Source of the DNA: Chlamydoabsidia padenii
Lineage: Eukaryota; Mucoromycota; Mucoromycetes; Mucorales; Cunninghamellaceae
Assembly (NCBI GenBank): GCA_025330725.1
Contig: JAIWND010000008.1
Coordinates: 620,001-684,000, forward strand
Length of the DNA: 64,000 bases
Direction: 5' to 3'
This document shows, piece by piece, positions 27,536 through 38,924 of this stretch (position 1 is its first letter; each line of letters opens with the position of its first letter). The notes under the pieces were generated by a model. It worked only from the letters and a program-made list of their open reading frames with translations, was not told where the DNA came from and did not search any database. The position numbers and the translations under genes were made by a program.

Positions 27536-28451
27536 CAACTTGAGGTTTGTTTGTTTTATTGTGGGTTAAACCAGTGGGACACTAGAATAAGAATATCCGT
27601 GTTAGCAAAAGGTGATCATGTTTGGTGAGATTTGAAGACGTCAGTATATTTCTTGACATGACAAATCCCATTCTTTGTTTACGTTTATTTTGCCTTACGT
27701 AAAAGTTGAGAGAGCAGTTTGTGATTCAGGTCGAGTAAAGATAGAGTCCAATCCATTCGGAGGTTGTTGTTTTTTTTCAATCCAGTAGTAATGTAAAGTT
27801 TGGTGTTTCCTATGGAAGAATCCTTGTAAAAAGAGGTGAGTAGAACAGTAGATTAGCAAACGTGGAACACACTTACGTAATCCAGAGTACAAGATATGTT
27901 AATCTTCAAAAGTCATAGGGTTGTAGTGGAAGGCAGTATACTAATTGTGGAGAAGAAAAGAAAGAGGGAAGAAAAGGGAAAAAATGGTTCAACCAAATTT
28001 AAAACGCCGATAGGAACCACTTTTTGGTGACCCATCGGGATTGGAAACGCATGAACGGATCATCTATATATGGTTCGCTTTCCCTTTTCCTGAGCACTCC
28101 TTTTCTTAAAAGATGACGAACATTTCTTACCAGTATAATGGGTCATTAAGTACCTTCTCTAAAATGCAAAGCAATCATTTTTTTCCACTAAAGGCATATC
28201 ACGAAATCATCTACCAAAAGAGTAACCATTACATAGAGTGGGGTCACAACACACCACGCGACCATTTCTCTTTTTCTTTTATCCGGTTTTGCTTAGATAA
28301 AGTAATGTAAAGAAAAAGGGCAGGATATAGTTTATTTATATACGAAGATATTTGGGTGATGATAAAAATACAAGGTACTATACAGAGACTATATAGGTGG
28401 GGATTAAGATATAAAGTAGTAAGAGGACATACAGAGAGAGGGACTAGTTCC
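27536..28451. other. Unresolved region with a coding-like minus exon
   Basis: A minus-strand segment at about 27708-27828 is flanked by good splice sites (TTTTACAAG acceptor, GTAAGG donor) and is open, but its frame does not join the gene at 26893-27535; it may be non-coding 5' leader or a decayed gene. TTTAAAACGCCGATAG at 27998-28013 is a loose variant of the promoter motif. A 65-codon plus ORF at 28113-28310 shows nothing recognisable. Confidence 0.3.
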
Positions 28452-28844
28452 TTAACGACGGGCCTGATGCTCGGCTTTACGTTCCTGTTGATCTAGAACC
28501 ATATCTACACCTTTTCCAGTACACCATAGAAGAGTAGAGATAGAGATAACTATATAAAACAAAGTACCATCTTGTAGAATAGCAGGTGAAGCCCAGATAG
28601 TAGATGCCTTGGCTGCTTTTTGGACAGGTGCTTGCTCTGGAGATGCCTTGGCAGTGCCAGATTTTCTTCGAACCAGTATGTTTGTCTATGATCATCAATA
28701 AAATGATTACCTTTTTAGTTTGACGTGCATAGAAAAAGTTTACTTGTTTACCTCGAGAACCACAACGGAAGTGTTACCATTCACTCCTAGACAAACAAAC
28801 AAAAAGAGGGCAAGGAGAGAAAGAGATAAAACCGAAAATCGCAT
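28452..28844 (-). CDS. Small type I membrane protein with signal peptide (108 aa)
   Basis: Exons 28844-28752 and 28685-28452 join in phase. Residues 1-23 form a clear signal peptide (MRFSVLSLSLLALFLFVCLG, cut near VNG). A short lumenal part with Lys/Ala/Pro-rich sequence follows (KASPEQAPVQKAAKAS). Then comes one membrane segment, GTLFYIVISISTLLWCTG, and a charged tail, DQQERKAEHQARR. The layout recalls small ER proteins of the RAMP4/YOS/KRTCAP type, but I do not recognise a family. The frame is missed by a simple ORF scan because both exons are short. There is no AAATCCCG copy upstream. Confidence 0.6.
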
Positions 28845-29499
28845 GATGACAATAAGATCGAGTTGAAACAAAAAGATAAAGGCTTAAGAGGTCTACTTTT
28901 ATAGACTTGAAGTGACGGGCTCTGAGTTGTAAAAAAAAAAAAAAAAAGTAGTGATCTGATAGTCAGGCCCATGCTGCTCAGGAACACGATTCAAAATCGA
29001 GAAACGTGGCACGAGCGGGGTATGTAACTGCATAAATAGATCAATTTGCTATCAGATCAACAATCCACATACATCATGATCGTACCTAAATAGTAACCTC
29101 TTTGTGTTTCCATAAATCTGATAATACTAAGAGAGCAGATTATCACCTTTTATGTACTTTCTTTCCATATCATTTCGTTCGATGCCTAGTACAAACACAA
29201 ACCCCGTCTTGTTATCTCGAGAGAAACAAAAAGATCAGATAAACAATCAAGAGTAATTGCTTACAAAGTCCCAGACGAAAACCTTAATCCTAATATGTAT
29301 GTTAAAAAAGACCGATTTTTATTGTATAAAATTTATAAGTAGATAAAGGGAAGCCAATAATAACTAGTGGAATGGGTAAAGACTATAGTAAGGAGGGGTG
29401 TCAAGTTGATGATAATGTTTGTAATCCAAATAGAGATGATATCCAGTAACAGTAGAGATATTGATGTCAAAAGGAAGATCAAAACATCTTTGTTCGTTC
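28845..29499. other. Promoter of the small membrane protein; otherwise empty
   Basis: A 16-nt A run lies near 28930. AT-rich, with no promoter motif copy and no supported gene. Minus open stretches at 29333-29584 are hydrophobic by base composition only. Confidence 0.4.
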
Positions 29500-31540
29500 G
29501 ATCATTCGTCGTGGCGGGGATGATGCACCACGCTATTGGATTCAGTTGGCACCGATTTGATTGGTTCCCACAAAGATAGACCATTAGTCTTGATCGACCA
29601 ACCGTAAAGCTGTCCCGAGGATGTTACCACAGAGTTATCTCCGATCACGACCACCATCCTTCCGTCGTTCGCCCATAATAGAGATACACAAAACACCAAA
29701 GCATAAGCTATTCATTGTCGACCCCCTCCCCCGCACGTTACAGAAGAGCTCTTTAGTAGCCGAGATCCAATTGACCTGGAGCAGATAAACGGTATAGAGT
29801 CCGCAAGATTTGAGACCTTATGTTATAAACCCAGCGTTTTCATAGATGGACTATCCCGTTGATACAATGTCCGTCACCTGGAACTCCGGTATAGTTGCAA
29901 CGGCCCAAGAGACGTTTTTGTCTTGTATCGTCGACTTCATCAGGTAAAGTGATGTGAGTAACCCAATGTTCCAAGTACAAAGATCAGGTGGTGAGAATCA
30001 TGTTAAGTGGTGCTATTGTCTTGTTTCACCCCCCCTACTGAATATAAAGTTCCCGTGTTGTTACGCTAATGTTGATAGAGACGATTTGGATGAAGGTTAT
30101 GGCTGCATCAATGATGTCTTGGCTCCCACAAGGTCTTGACTGAGTTATGTTGTATGGCATCGTGACTCCAAGTGATTGTCCACAGAATATATCTTGATAT
30201 GTTGCAATAAGTTGGAAGGCTGGATAGATGGTACCCTGGATAATGTCAATCTTGGTCCTTGGAATCTATTAAGTAAATTTTGCTTCAATTTAGTTAAATG
30301 GATTAGGTTATTATAATAAGTTTTTGTTGTTTCACTTACCTAGTAGGAAGAGCACCCCTATCAGGATAGATTGTATTGAAGATATGTCAAATCCAAGGCC
30401 ACTCCTTCAGAAAAATACATTCCAACCGACATGTTCCATGCTGTCAATAAGTAGAGTGGATCAGTAAAATAAAAATAAAAACCTGTTTTTGGCATTTCTT
30501 GAGGACGGTATTACCTGCAGATTGGTGCACAGGGTCGGCCAAGAAGACAATACAAGTAAACTTACACATAGGTATTTTTTTAATAAAAAAAGAGAGAGAT
30601 TAAGAACTACACATTATAACCAATACCCCCCTTGATTATTCACTGACCTGGTTTTCGATCCAAGTAGGATACATTTCTCTTGGACTTGTTTGTTTACATT
30701 CATGGGATGCCAGTTACACGCATGGGAGAGTACCATTCACCATGGAGAGTTACACCTTCATCATCTACAGCACCTTATCAATATAAATAACTAGATTAGC
30801 ATAATGTGTATGTATGTATGCGTATCAATATCCTTACCTTTTATATGACGAGGGATGGATGTATAACAGTGATCGATCGGTTGATTATACATGGCCTGAT
30901 GTTTCGTCCCTATAACAAATCACAGTATACATATATTCATATCAGTGTCCTATACAGGTATTCCATCCCTTTTTTTTTTATGTCCATCTCCCTTTCGCAT
31001 AGTTGATTATACTTTCTCCCGCCTTTTTTGCCCCCCCCTTACCTAAGATATTAACCCCTTTGTTGAAGAGCATCATCACCCTTGTTTTCCTAAGTCAGAA
31101 TGAGAATAATAAACAAATATTCGATTAGTATGACAGTACCATGCTCAATAAAACAATACTACCTTTTGTCGCACCAAGACAGAAGAAAGCTAGAGTTGAT
31201 TAATCCTCCTTCTGGAAAACCATAGAGATTTTGACCACGTCCAGGAATAAAGATAGACAAGGTTGGACCAATTTTCATTCGTATCAAGGGGCCACTATCT
31301 AAGAGTTAAAAAAAAAAAAAAAAAGACATGACATATTAGTTTATTGTACAACAGTAGAATGTTCAACCAACTTGCTTGATATTGACCAATCTAGTTTACC
31401 CAGTTTATAGATTTCGTCATCAAATGCTGTGTCCAGTTGATCCAAGTAATTGAGCAATAACTTTTCCAGTTAAAGAGAGTCATTCCAAGTTGCTGTTTTA
31501 TCCATATCAAAGAGTTTTTCTGAATATGTTTGAGGAGGAG
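29500..31540 (-). pseudogene. Unrecognised intron-rich gene on the minus strand, probably decayed
   Basis: Many short coding-like segments with credible splice signals follow one another on the minus strand. They include KLLLNYLDQLDTAFDDEIYK (near 31440), MKIGPTLSIFIPGRGQNLYG (31220-31290), KTRVMMLFNKGVNI (31045), GAVDDEGVTLHGEWYSP (30740), RTKIDIIQGTIYPAFQLIAT (30220) and LLGRCNYTGVPGDGHCING (29900). They cannot be joined without in-frame stops (e.g. directly before LEKLLL, and after VTGIP), so the gene is either decayed or has introns I could not place. No family was recognised. The Cys/Gly-rich style suggests a secreted protein, which is a guess. Confidence 0.35.
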
Positions 31541-32031
31541 GGAAGGATTAAGGGGAGAAAGAGATTAGAAAGGAAGAAAAAAAAAGTGGCGAAAAAAAAG
31601 TGGACGTATGTCGGTTTTTGAAAATTAGCGCCATTTGAAAAATTGCACCATGCATAATATACTCGCTATATACAGTGAAAATCATTCTACTTGTTACCTT
31701 TGTCAAAAAAAAGGGGGGGAAGCAAGTGAAAGAAAAGAATGAAAAGAAAAGGGTACTATTGAAATAAGATAAAAGATTTACAGGAGTCGATATACAAACA
31801 ATGATGACTACAGGTAAAAACGAAGGGGAAGAGACTATTGGAATGTAACTTTTTTTTGGTTTTGGCTGGGACTCTTTTTGTATAAATCAAAAATCAAGGG
31901 GGAGGGCATATGTGTGGACAGAACGAAAGGGACGATTAAGTTGTTCAAGAACTGACTCCCTCAAACCATTTCCAATATAAAAAGGCGCCACTTCACCTAC
32001 ACCATTCTTTTTACTTTATTTCTTTCTAATC
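31541..32031. other. Promoter region of the cyclin gene
   Basis: Purine-rich sequence with two motif-like variants, CGGTTTTTGAAAATT (31611-31625) and GCGCCATTTGAAAAATTGCACCATGC (31629 on, key parts ATTTGAA and CATGC). A TATAAAAAG-like box sits near 31976. No gene was seen. Confidence 0.45.
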
Positions 32032-32916
32032 ATGGGACCTCAAGGCATTTTTCAATGTAGATTACTATCATGTTATGACTCTTGGCAATTGGCCGATCTC
32101 ACCGTCAGTCTCATACCACGAATATGGGCAAAACAAAGCAAATATACATTATCAAAATATGCTATCGCAAACACAAATCTCTTTCGACAGTTCTGTTACA
32201 AACTATTCAAAGATACTCAAATATCATCGGGATGTGTATTATTGGCCCTGTATTATCTTGACCAATTAAAATCGATCTACCCCACACTTCCGAACTCCGA
32301 ACTCCGACTTTTCACCATCGCTCTTATTCTAGCCAACAAGTACCTGGATGATAATACTTTTACAAACAAGGTAACTCACTGCCTATGAGGAAAGGTGACA
32401 ATATGGCTCATTCTTTTTTTTTTCTTTCTTTATACCAACCAGACATGGTCAGAAGTATCAGGAATACCACTTCGAGAATTGAATTGGATGGAAATGGAGT
32501 ACCTGGATGCATTAGATTATTCTCTTCATGTACACTGTTTTCGTTTTTGCTCCTGGGTTCGACAATGCGAATGCTGGATTTCAACTCCGCTAGTGAAACG
32601 ATCATCAGGTTGCCAGCATCGACCTTATGATGCATCAACAACATACAGCAGCACCACAAAGAAAAGAAAAAGAGGCATTTTATCCTTACACTCGTGCCAC
32701 CCTTACTTTCCAACTCCCAAAAAATTACAAAAATCATGCTCCCCCTACAATTTTCAAACACCGCCGCATGGCTCGATGCCAGTAGTGATACCACACTCTG
32801 GGATCACAGCTGCTGTTCATGCTGCCGCCTATGCAAGCTATTACCACCCGCAATATGCTTTTACATTTAACTCTTCTACATTGGCTCATAATACTCGGTT
32901 TTTGGAGATAGAATAA
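32032..32916 (+). CDS. Cyclin, Pcl/Clg1-type (PHO80-like domain)
   Basis: Exons 32032-32370 and 32443-32916 close in frame to 270 residues. The cyclin box spans about residues 30-150, with FTIALILANKYLDDNTFTNK and TWSEVSGIPLRELNWMEMEY, the strongly conserved core of fungal PHO80-like cyclins (alanine/asparagine-lysine-aspartate motif, W-x-E-V/I-S-G-x-x-x-x-E-L-N-x-M-E). The C-terminal 110 residues are Ser/Thr/His/Tyr-rich and disordered. Such cyclins bind a Pho85-type CDK and tune nutrient, glycogen or polarity responses. Partner and process are inferred from the family. Confidence 0.9.
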
Positions 32917-33677
32917 ATCATGTAGTCTGTGATACTAAAAGTTTGCTTGTCTCCTTTTACTGTATTTTTTTTTTTATTGTCATTACAGTTCAAGGTTTTA
33001 TGGTTCATGATCGACCTTGTGAACCTGATAAAAGCTGCTTTATAGATTAATCACGTGTTATATGCGAATTTTCCGCATGCATAGTATTGTGAAGATGAGA
33101 ATAATGACTTTTATGCAAGCGGATGGGCGGTGTTTGACTATTCAAATTCTGCATTCATATTTACCCCTGAATTTGGTGACAGGACACTCTACCTTATCAT
33201 AGAATGAAGAACGTCCCTTATATAAGATGAATAGCTCATGCTTGATTGTACCAACAAGTGATCCGCAATGCTGCAAATATATTTTTGTGTATGCGTTATG
33301 TTTGTATGATATACATTTGGTTAACGTCAGCATGGTTCTTTTTTCAATACATTTTGAACTTGAGTTTCACCCACTTTTTCTCCTTTTCCCTTAACGAATG
33401 ATATTCGACTTTTCTGTGTCACATAGTCAAGTCGATGGTCATTAGGCATATCATTAGAGAAGTAAGTTTAGGGAAGAAGTAGAAAAAAGAAAGAGTGAGT
33501 GAACCTCGGGATTTAAAAATCATGCATGAATTACTCTCCTTGCTATTTTTAGATCATGCTCTCACACCAAGACGACTAGAAGAAGGAACAAAAAAAACAA
33601 ACTCCTTATGATGCCTTACGATGATGATTCTCGGAATTTTGTCTTTCATTCAATCTCCCTCTTTTCATAAATAGAAA
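32917..33677. other. Intergenic, with composite promoter motif
   Basis: The 3' flank of the cyclin gene is followed by CGGGATTTAAAAATCATGCATGAATT at 33507-33532 (key elements CGGGATTT and GCATGAAT), about 150 bp before the next ATG. No gene was seen. Confidence 0.5.
33507..33532 (-). promoter_or_regulatory. Composite motif CGGGATTT + GCATGAAT
   Basis: Both halves occur within 26 bp, 146-171 bp before the ATG at 33678; compare 16641-16666 and 38115-38138. Confidence 0.45.
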
Positions 33678-34581
33678 ATGGAAGAAAACAAACTAGAACA
33701 ACTGGATGATTTGATCCAAGTCTGTTTCTCTGAGCAAAAGACGAGTGTCGTTTACATTCAGTATCAAAAAGAAGACCGACTAACTTTTTCTGTTGTTGTG
33801 GATTCCCAGCTATACCAATGGGTTAGTCAATCATCACTTGATTCACTCTATGTAAGATAAATGAACGAACGGATGATGGTCATAACAAACTAACTCCGAT
33901 TTATGCAGAATCAAATATATTGGAACGCCGATCCCAAGACCTTTCTCGGTCATTGGTTGCACGATCATTTTGTGCATGGCCATATTGACACAACAATTTT
34001 TCATATAGATAATACATGTAAAGTATGTATGATATAATGCTATAACTAATTGTGCTCGACATTACATAGTTTTCGTTATGTATGAATTGGGGTTATCGTT
34101 ACTTACAGCTTTTCTTTGTTTTGCTGCTTGCAATACATATGATATGCATGTATTGTACAGATCATAGTAGGAGAACCGCCACATCTATTGGTACTAACGT
34201 GCTCTTTTGTCGAGGATGAACAAAAGACAAGACAGTTCATCCAAACTCTTTTGATCAAGGTATCCTATGACAAGTAGATAAAGGACTTTATATTTTTTGT
34301 TTCTCATTATGTTTGAACATGGCACAATGTAGATCACACGACACATTCAACAGCAAAGCCAATGTCGCATTACATTGACACCCACCGAAAAGCCGTCCAA
34401 GCCAAAACGGGAAATTCATGCAGCACAAACCTGTCATAACACTATTTCAATTGCCGACTCCGTTTCCCCTAGTCGTTTACAAAAAAGAGCAAGATCAAGC
34501 AATGTTCAGCCCAAATACAAAGGTGCTAGCCTAATCAACCCAAATGTTAAAAAGTCATGGTACCCATTGTTTATCAAATAA
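33678..34581 (+). CDS. Unknown protein (201 aa)
   Basis: Five exons (33678-33821, 33909-34022, 34161-34259, 34333-34581; four coding junction phases all zero) give 201 residues. The N-terminal 120 residues look globular (SVVYIQYQKEDRLTFSVVVD; NQIYWNADPKTFLGHWLHDH; VGEPPHLLVLTCSFVEDEQK). The C-terminal third is basic and disordered (RLQKRARSSN), which suggests a nuclear protein. I do not recognise a family. Every intron sits between codons, which supports the model. Confidence 0.7.
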
Positions 34582-34730
34582 GTATTATCGAGTATACAAG
34601 ATATTTATTACTAAAAAAAAACATTATTATAAACTAATAGGAATAGAAGGAAGAGTATACAATTCGAAGATCCTTAAAGTCAAGGTCATCGTACATAAAA
34701 GTAATTTAAAAAGATGTGTTTAACTAAATA

Positions 34731-35135
34731 CTAGTATTTCAGTATAATGTAAAAGGCATGGATGATACCTATAATAAAAGAATAAAACAATGAGTACTTT
34801 TTATGAATCAAGTCCCCCCCCTTTTCTTTTATGATGTATTCTTAATAATACTTACCAGGGATGAATCCAAGAATAGTAAGAGCAATGTTGATGAAGAAGT
34901 CACTGTTACAACCTAACCAAATAAAAAAAAAAGTACATCAAGTTAGTACCATTGCATTGCAAGTTCTTCATGACATGATCTATTAGGTTACCTTTTTCAA
35001 AGAAGACACCAAGAGGAGGAAGGATAATAGCTAAGTACAAAAGAGCAGATCGCGTTAGCTATTCCAATGATTTCCAACTTAGTTTCTTGTCTTACCAAAT
35101 ATGAATTTAAACAAATCAGATCCAGTCAAAGCCAT
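34731..35135 (-). CDS. PMP3: Plasma membrane proteolipid 3 (PMP3/UPF0057 family)
   Basis: Four tiny exons (35135-35096, 35030-34992, 34912-34856, 34768-34731) close in frame to 57 residues, the normal size. The protein runs MALTGSDLFKFIFAI, then the signature ILPPLGVFFEKG, CNSDFFINIALTILGFIPG and IIHAFYIILKY. It has two hydrophobic hairpin segments and the invariant PPLGV and GxIPGxxHAxY elements. These proteolipids sit in the plasma membrane and affect membrane potential and salt tolerance. The gene is invisible to a simple ORF search because each exon is under 60 nt. Confidence 0.97.
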
Positions 35136-35458
35136 AGTGTAAGAGTATTATTAAAGTATATAAAGAAGAAGGAAAAGAAGAGGAATAAAAAAAAAATGAG
35201 GGTTGAATTTATATAGAATAGCCAAGACCATCTAAACCCTATGCAAAGCAACACTGCAGACCTACGTACACACACACCTTTTTAGACCGCCAAGAACCAA
35301 TCATTTGTTTTATTGACTGTAAACAACATCAGTATAACATCATAGCAATACTATCATCACAAAAAAAGAAAGAGGATTAGTTAAACCCATGACTCATTTC
35401 CCTGGTACTTACACATATTCTATCACCCAAAGCCTTGCCCAAATAAGAATAATGGCAA
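35136..35458. other. Intergenic between PMP3 and the RS protein
   Basis: PMP3 leader with a TATATA-like box near 35210. (CA)n short run at about 35269-35278. No AAATCCCG copy upstream of PMP3. No gene was seen. Confidence 0.5.
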
Positions 35459-36400
35459 TCATCGGCGGGAATGTCGACTACTATCATTAGTTGATCTTCT
35501 TCTTCTTGGTGATGATGATGATCTAGATCGGTGTCGACTGTGGCGGCGTTCATAGTCATGACGATGATATCGAGACGATCCACTGGGTGACCTAGAGCGA
35601 GATCTTGATCTTCGACGATGATATCTAGAGGAGGAGGATGTTGAGGATGTTGTTACAGAAGGTGATCTTGATCTTTGGTATCTTCTTGAAGAAGAAGAAG
35701 AAGAGGATTGTCGTCTTGAGGGTGATCTTGATCTTTGGCGACTTGTTGAAGAGGAGGATTGTCTTCTAGGAGGTGACCTTGATCGCTGATGACTTGAGGG
35801 TTTCTCGTCCTTGTTGTTTTCTTCGTCATCTGATAATATATCATTCCATGCACTGTATTTCCCACCATCATCATCATCATCGTCGTCGTCGTCGTCATTG
35901 TTGGGGACTTTACCAGTGGGTTGTTTTATTGCATCACCACCCTCCGTAGCATGTGTTGACTTTTTGATTCTTCGACCAAATTCGTCCCATTCGTCATCTT
36001 CGTCATATCGTTGTTGTCGTTTTCTTCTGATTAGATCATCTTCATCTTCTTGTCGTTCCATGAATCCACCACCAGCACCTTCACGTCGCCCAGCACTTGC
36101 TTTGGATCCAGGTTTAGGATTAGAGCACTGATTACAGACTTCACGTTTCGCCCAATTAATGTTGTTGCAACTAGAAGAAGAAGAAAGTTGGTTAATACAA
36201 GATATAGTTGATCCATCACAAAGGGAGACTTACAAAGTACATTTCCAGTCCTTTTCAGAAAAGAGACCCTGGTATTAAAAAACACAAACATACAAAATGA
36301 GTAAATCACGTCTAGTCCATCTTTTTTCTTTTCTTTGTTTATCACTTACATTGTATTTAGTAGCCTGCTTGCCCAATTCGCCTTCACGATAGTGTGACAT
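35459..36400 (-). CDS. RanBP2-type zinc finger / RS-domain splicing factor (ZRANB2-like)
   Basis: Exons 36400-36350, 36268-36234 and 36170-35459 close in frame to 265 residues. One RanBP2-type finger is at residues 24-48: DWKCTFCNNINWAKREVCNQC, with the W, N and four Cys that bind single-stranded GGU RNA. An acidic middle (ten-Asp run) and a C-terminal RS/SR-rich domain (RQRSRSPSRRQSSS repeated) follow. This is the ZRANB2 order. Such proteins work in alternative splicing in nuclear speckles, with SR phosphorylation likely. ZRANB2 usually carries two fingers and only one is seen here. It shares a 183-bp divergent promoter with the CENP-S gene. Confidence 0.88.
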
Positions 36401-36583
36401 GATCTTGTTTTTTTTTTAACAATGTGTTGGATCAGTGAAAGAGAAAGAGTGGAAAACGAAAAGGATTAAACTTTGTTTGGCAGTGGAAATGGAAGCGGGG
36501 GTTGAAATTTGTTGAAAGCAAGGATGAGATCGTGGATTTTTTTTTTTCTTTTCCCTTCTTTCCTCCAAACTTGTTGCAAACCA
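36401..36583. promoter_or_regulatory. Bidirectional promoter, ZRANB2-like / CENP-S
   Basis: Only 183 bp separate the two start codons. A single motif copy, GAAGCGGGGGTTGAAATTTG (36492-36511), lies almost exactly in the middle, about 90 bp from each ATG. Confidence 0.5.
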
Positions 36584-37366
36584 ATGTCGTCGACTCAACG
36601 AGATCAAAGGGTAAGGCAATTAAACACAATACATGAATTTATTACCAACTCTTTTTTCATTGATTAAAAACTGGTATTGAATCAACAGCGAGCCTTGCGC
36701 GACCAAGTACACTCAGTGGTCACTGAAATCGCTAATGCCGAAGGTAATAGAACTAGTCAAATCACCCAGTACACTGAAACCACCCTTTTTTTTTTTAAAT
36801 GTTTAGGTGCACAGTTAGGAATACGTAGTGGTCCTGAATTTATCGACTCCCTTGCCGAAGTTGTCTTTAAGCAAATGGGTAAGTAAATAATATGCCACCA
36901 AAAGAAAGCGACTCACCTTATTTAACTAGAAACCTTTGGACTCGATGTTGAAAATTTTGCCAGGTAAAAAGGAGCCCATGTAACCTAAAGTGAACTCACT
37001 TTCTTCTTTATGATTATAGTCATGGCCGACGTGTAGCAATCAGTATGGACGATGTCATGGTAAGAAAAAGAAAAAAAAAAAGGAGGGGGGGGGCTACCAC
37101 AATAAAGGGGGGGATTAAACATACGGGTGTGGCGGGAAAGGGGAGGGGGATGTATGTTACGCATGCATAAAACTCATTGTTCTACTTTTTAATAAGCTTT
37201 GCACTCGCAGAAATGACCGTTTGGTATGTAAAACACTCCTCATTGTCTCGGTATACTGATCACCCCCTCTTTTTTTTTTTTTTTTTTTTTTTTGTAGAAT
37301 GAACTGTTAGCTATGAAGCGTGATACTTTGTCTAAGAAGAATACTTTGGACAAGCACTTTAGGTGA
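36584..37366 (+). CDS. MHF1: Centromere protein S / MHF1 histone-fold protein
   Basis: Seven short exons (36584-36610, 36689-36743, 36807-36878, 36930-36963, 37020-37059, 37197-37223, 37298-37366) close in frame to 107 residues. The histone fold is evident: FIDSLAEVVFKQMETFGLDVENFASHGRR (alpha 2), then VAISMDDVMLCTRRNDRL, matching the CENP-S pattern in which a Thr/Ser-x-x-Asp-Val-x-Leu motif begins the last helix and R-R-N follows. MHF1 pairs with MHF2 (CENP-X); the tetramer works in kinetochore assembly (CENP-T/W/S/X) and with FANCM at forks. A 24-nt T run precedes the last acceptor. Only the 5' 27-nt exon is weakly constrained. Confidence 0.9.
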
Positions 37367-37515
37367 TAGGATCGAATAGGTATTTATTAATTTGTAGAAT
37401 AGGACACCATACGCACAACATTACATAATATAATAAACAACCTCATCGTTTTATTTTTATTACACCCTATAACAATATAACCAAATAAACAATAAACTAT
37501 TCTATAACTAACTAA

Positions 37516-38037
37516 CTATAGTAGTCTATGTTCCTTATCAGCAGAATGTTGCAGTTGTTCCCGAAGATCATGTCGCAAGGCATCAGCATGAGTACAAGGA
37601 GGAGGAGAGGTGCTGTGCTGTGCTGTTTGAGGTTGACCACTGATACCAGGAAAAATACCAGTAACTACATTTGCCAAAGGACTGGATGCAAGTTGTTGTT
37701 GAGCTAATGGAGGTGACGAGGTAGCTTTTTCTTCTTGTTCTTGTTGAATCAAACTAGTTCCATCTTGTCGAGCCGCATCAACGGACCGGCGGCGTTGACG
37801 ATCTTCCCGTATATCATTCACAGTATCTTTGACAAATCCAGCAACATCTCGGACATACCCCACCACACCAAGTTGTTCAGGTGAAAGACTATGTTGGCCA
37901 TGCTGATGATGACTAGGTTGCTGCTGTTGCTGAGTTTGTATACTTGGTGAATGTGGTTTGTAAGGCTGAGCATTAGGAGCCAGACCCATATCTACAGGAA
38001 TATGCTGAGGCAAGTCATTGTTGTTGAGTGATCCCAT
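37516..38037 (-). CDS. Disordered protein (173 aa), unknown
   Basis: A single exon from MGSLNNNDLPQHIPVDMG to KEHRLL. Gln/His/Pro-rich at the start (QQQQQPSHHQHGQH). One short amphipathic stretch, LGVVGYVRDVAGFVKDTVND, is the only likely structured part. No domain is recognised. A composite motif copy (38115-38138) starts 78 bp upstream of the ATG, so it is probably a real, expressed gene. Confidence 0.65.
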   Translation of the reverse strand: MGSLNNNDLPQHIPVDMGLAPNAQPYKPHSPSIQTQQQQQPSHHQHGQHSLSPEQLGVVGYVRDVAGFVKDTVNDIREDRQRRRSVDAARQDGTSLIQQEQEEKATSSPPLAQQQLASSPLANVVTGIFPGISGQPQTAQHSTSPPPCTHADALRHDLREQLQHSADKEHRLL

Positions 38038-38114
38038 CTTGGATAAATATAAAAATAAAGAAAAAAGAAAAGAGAACGGCGTGGGAGTGAAACATACGAT
38101 TTATTTTTAGTTTA

Positions 38115-38138
38115 TCGGGATTTGAAATCAGCATGAAT
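38115..38138 (-). promoter_or_regulatory. Composite motif CGGGATTTGAA + GCATGAAT
   Basis: TCGGGATTTGAAATCA is followed at once by GCATGAAT, 78-101 bp before the ATG at 38037. The two halves have the same order and nearly the same spacing as at 16641 and 33507. Confidence 0.5.
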
Positions 38139-38326
38139 GTCCTTTTCGGTACACCATACCCCGGTTATATGATATTTACCTTTCCTATAAGAAACATGAC
38201 AAATTAAAAAGACAAGTTTTATTGGATAGACAAAAGTTAAGACTAGGTAGGAATAGATAGATCTAGTATACAATATAATTTATTTTAATACAGAAAGGAT
38301 GAGAGGAAAAAGTGTATGAGGGAGGT

Positions 38327-38879
38327 TTAAAGAAGCATGTAAGCAGCAGAGGCACCCAACACCAAGACAGCGGAGCTGATGGTGGCACGAGAAGCACCGC
38401 TATCAGCCTTTACAGGAGCAGAAGAAGAAGAGGCACCGGCAGGGGACACGGCAGCAGCGTTGGCGTTGGCAGCAGGAGTAGTAGCCTTGGGAGTAACAGA
38501 GGAAGAAGGAGTAACAGAGGTGACAGCAGGTGTAGTGACATTGGCGCTACCTTCCTTGTAAGATTGTTGACCAACACATTGACCGACAGTGGTCACCTTG
38601 TAAGCTTTCTATAAAAAGTCAAAAAGAGAGTGTCAGCAAGTAAAGATCAAAGGGCAATAATGATGACTTACTTGAAGAGTAGGCAAGATACGAATAGCAG
38701 CATCCACAGTCTTTTGGTAGAGATCGTGTTCAAGAGAGATACCACCGACAGTGGCAGAGGCAGCATCACTGGCCCACTTGGTAGCATTACCATCAATCCA
38801 TTTTTCATCAAAAGTCTTGTCTTCAGCGACCTTCCAGTCATCAGTATCGTGGTTCCAGATGACAGCTAAAATACAGAAG

Positions 38880-38924
<45 letters not shown>

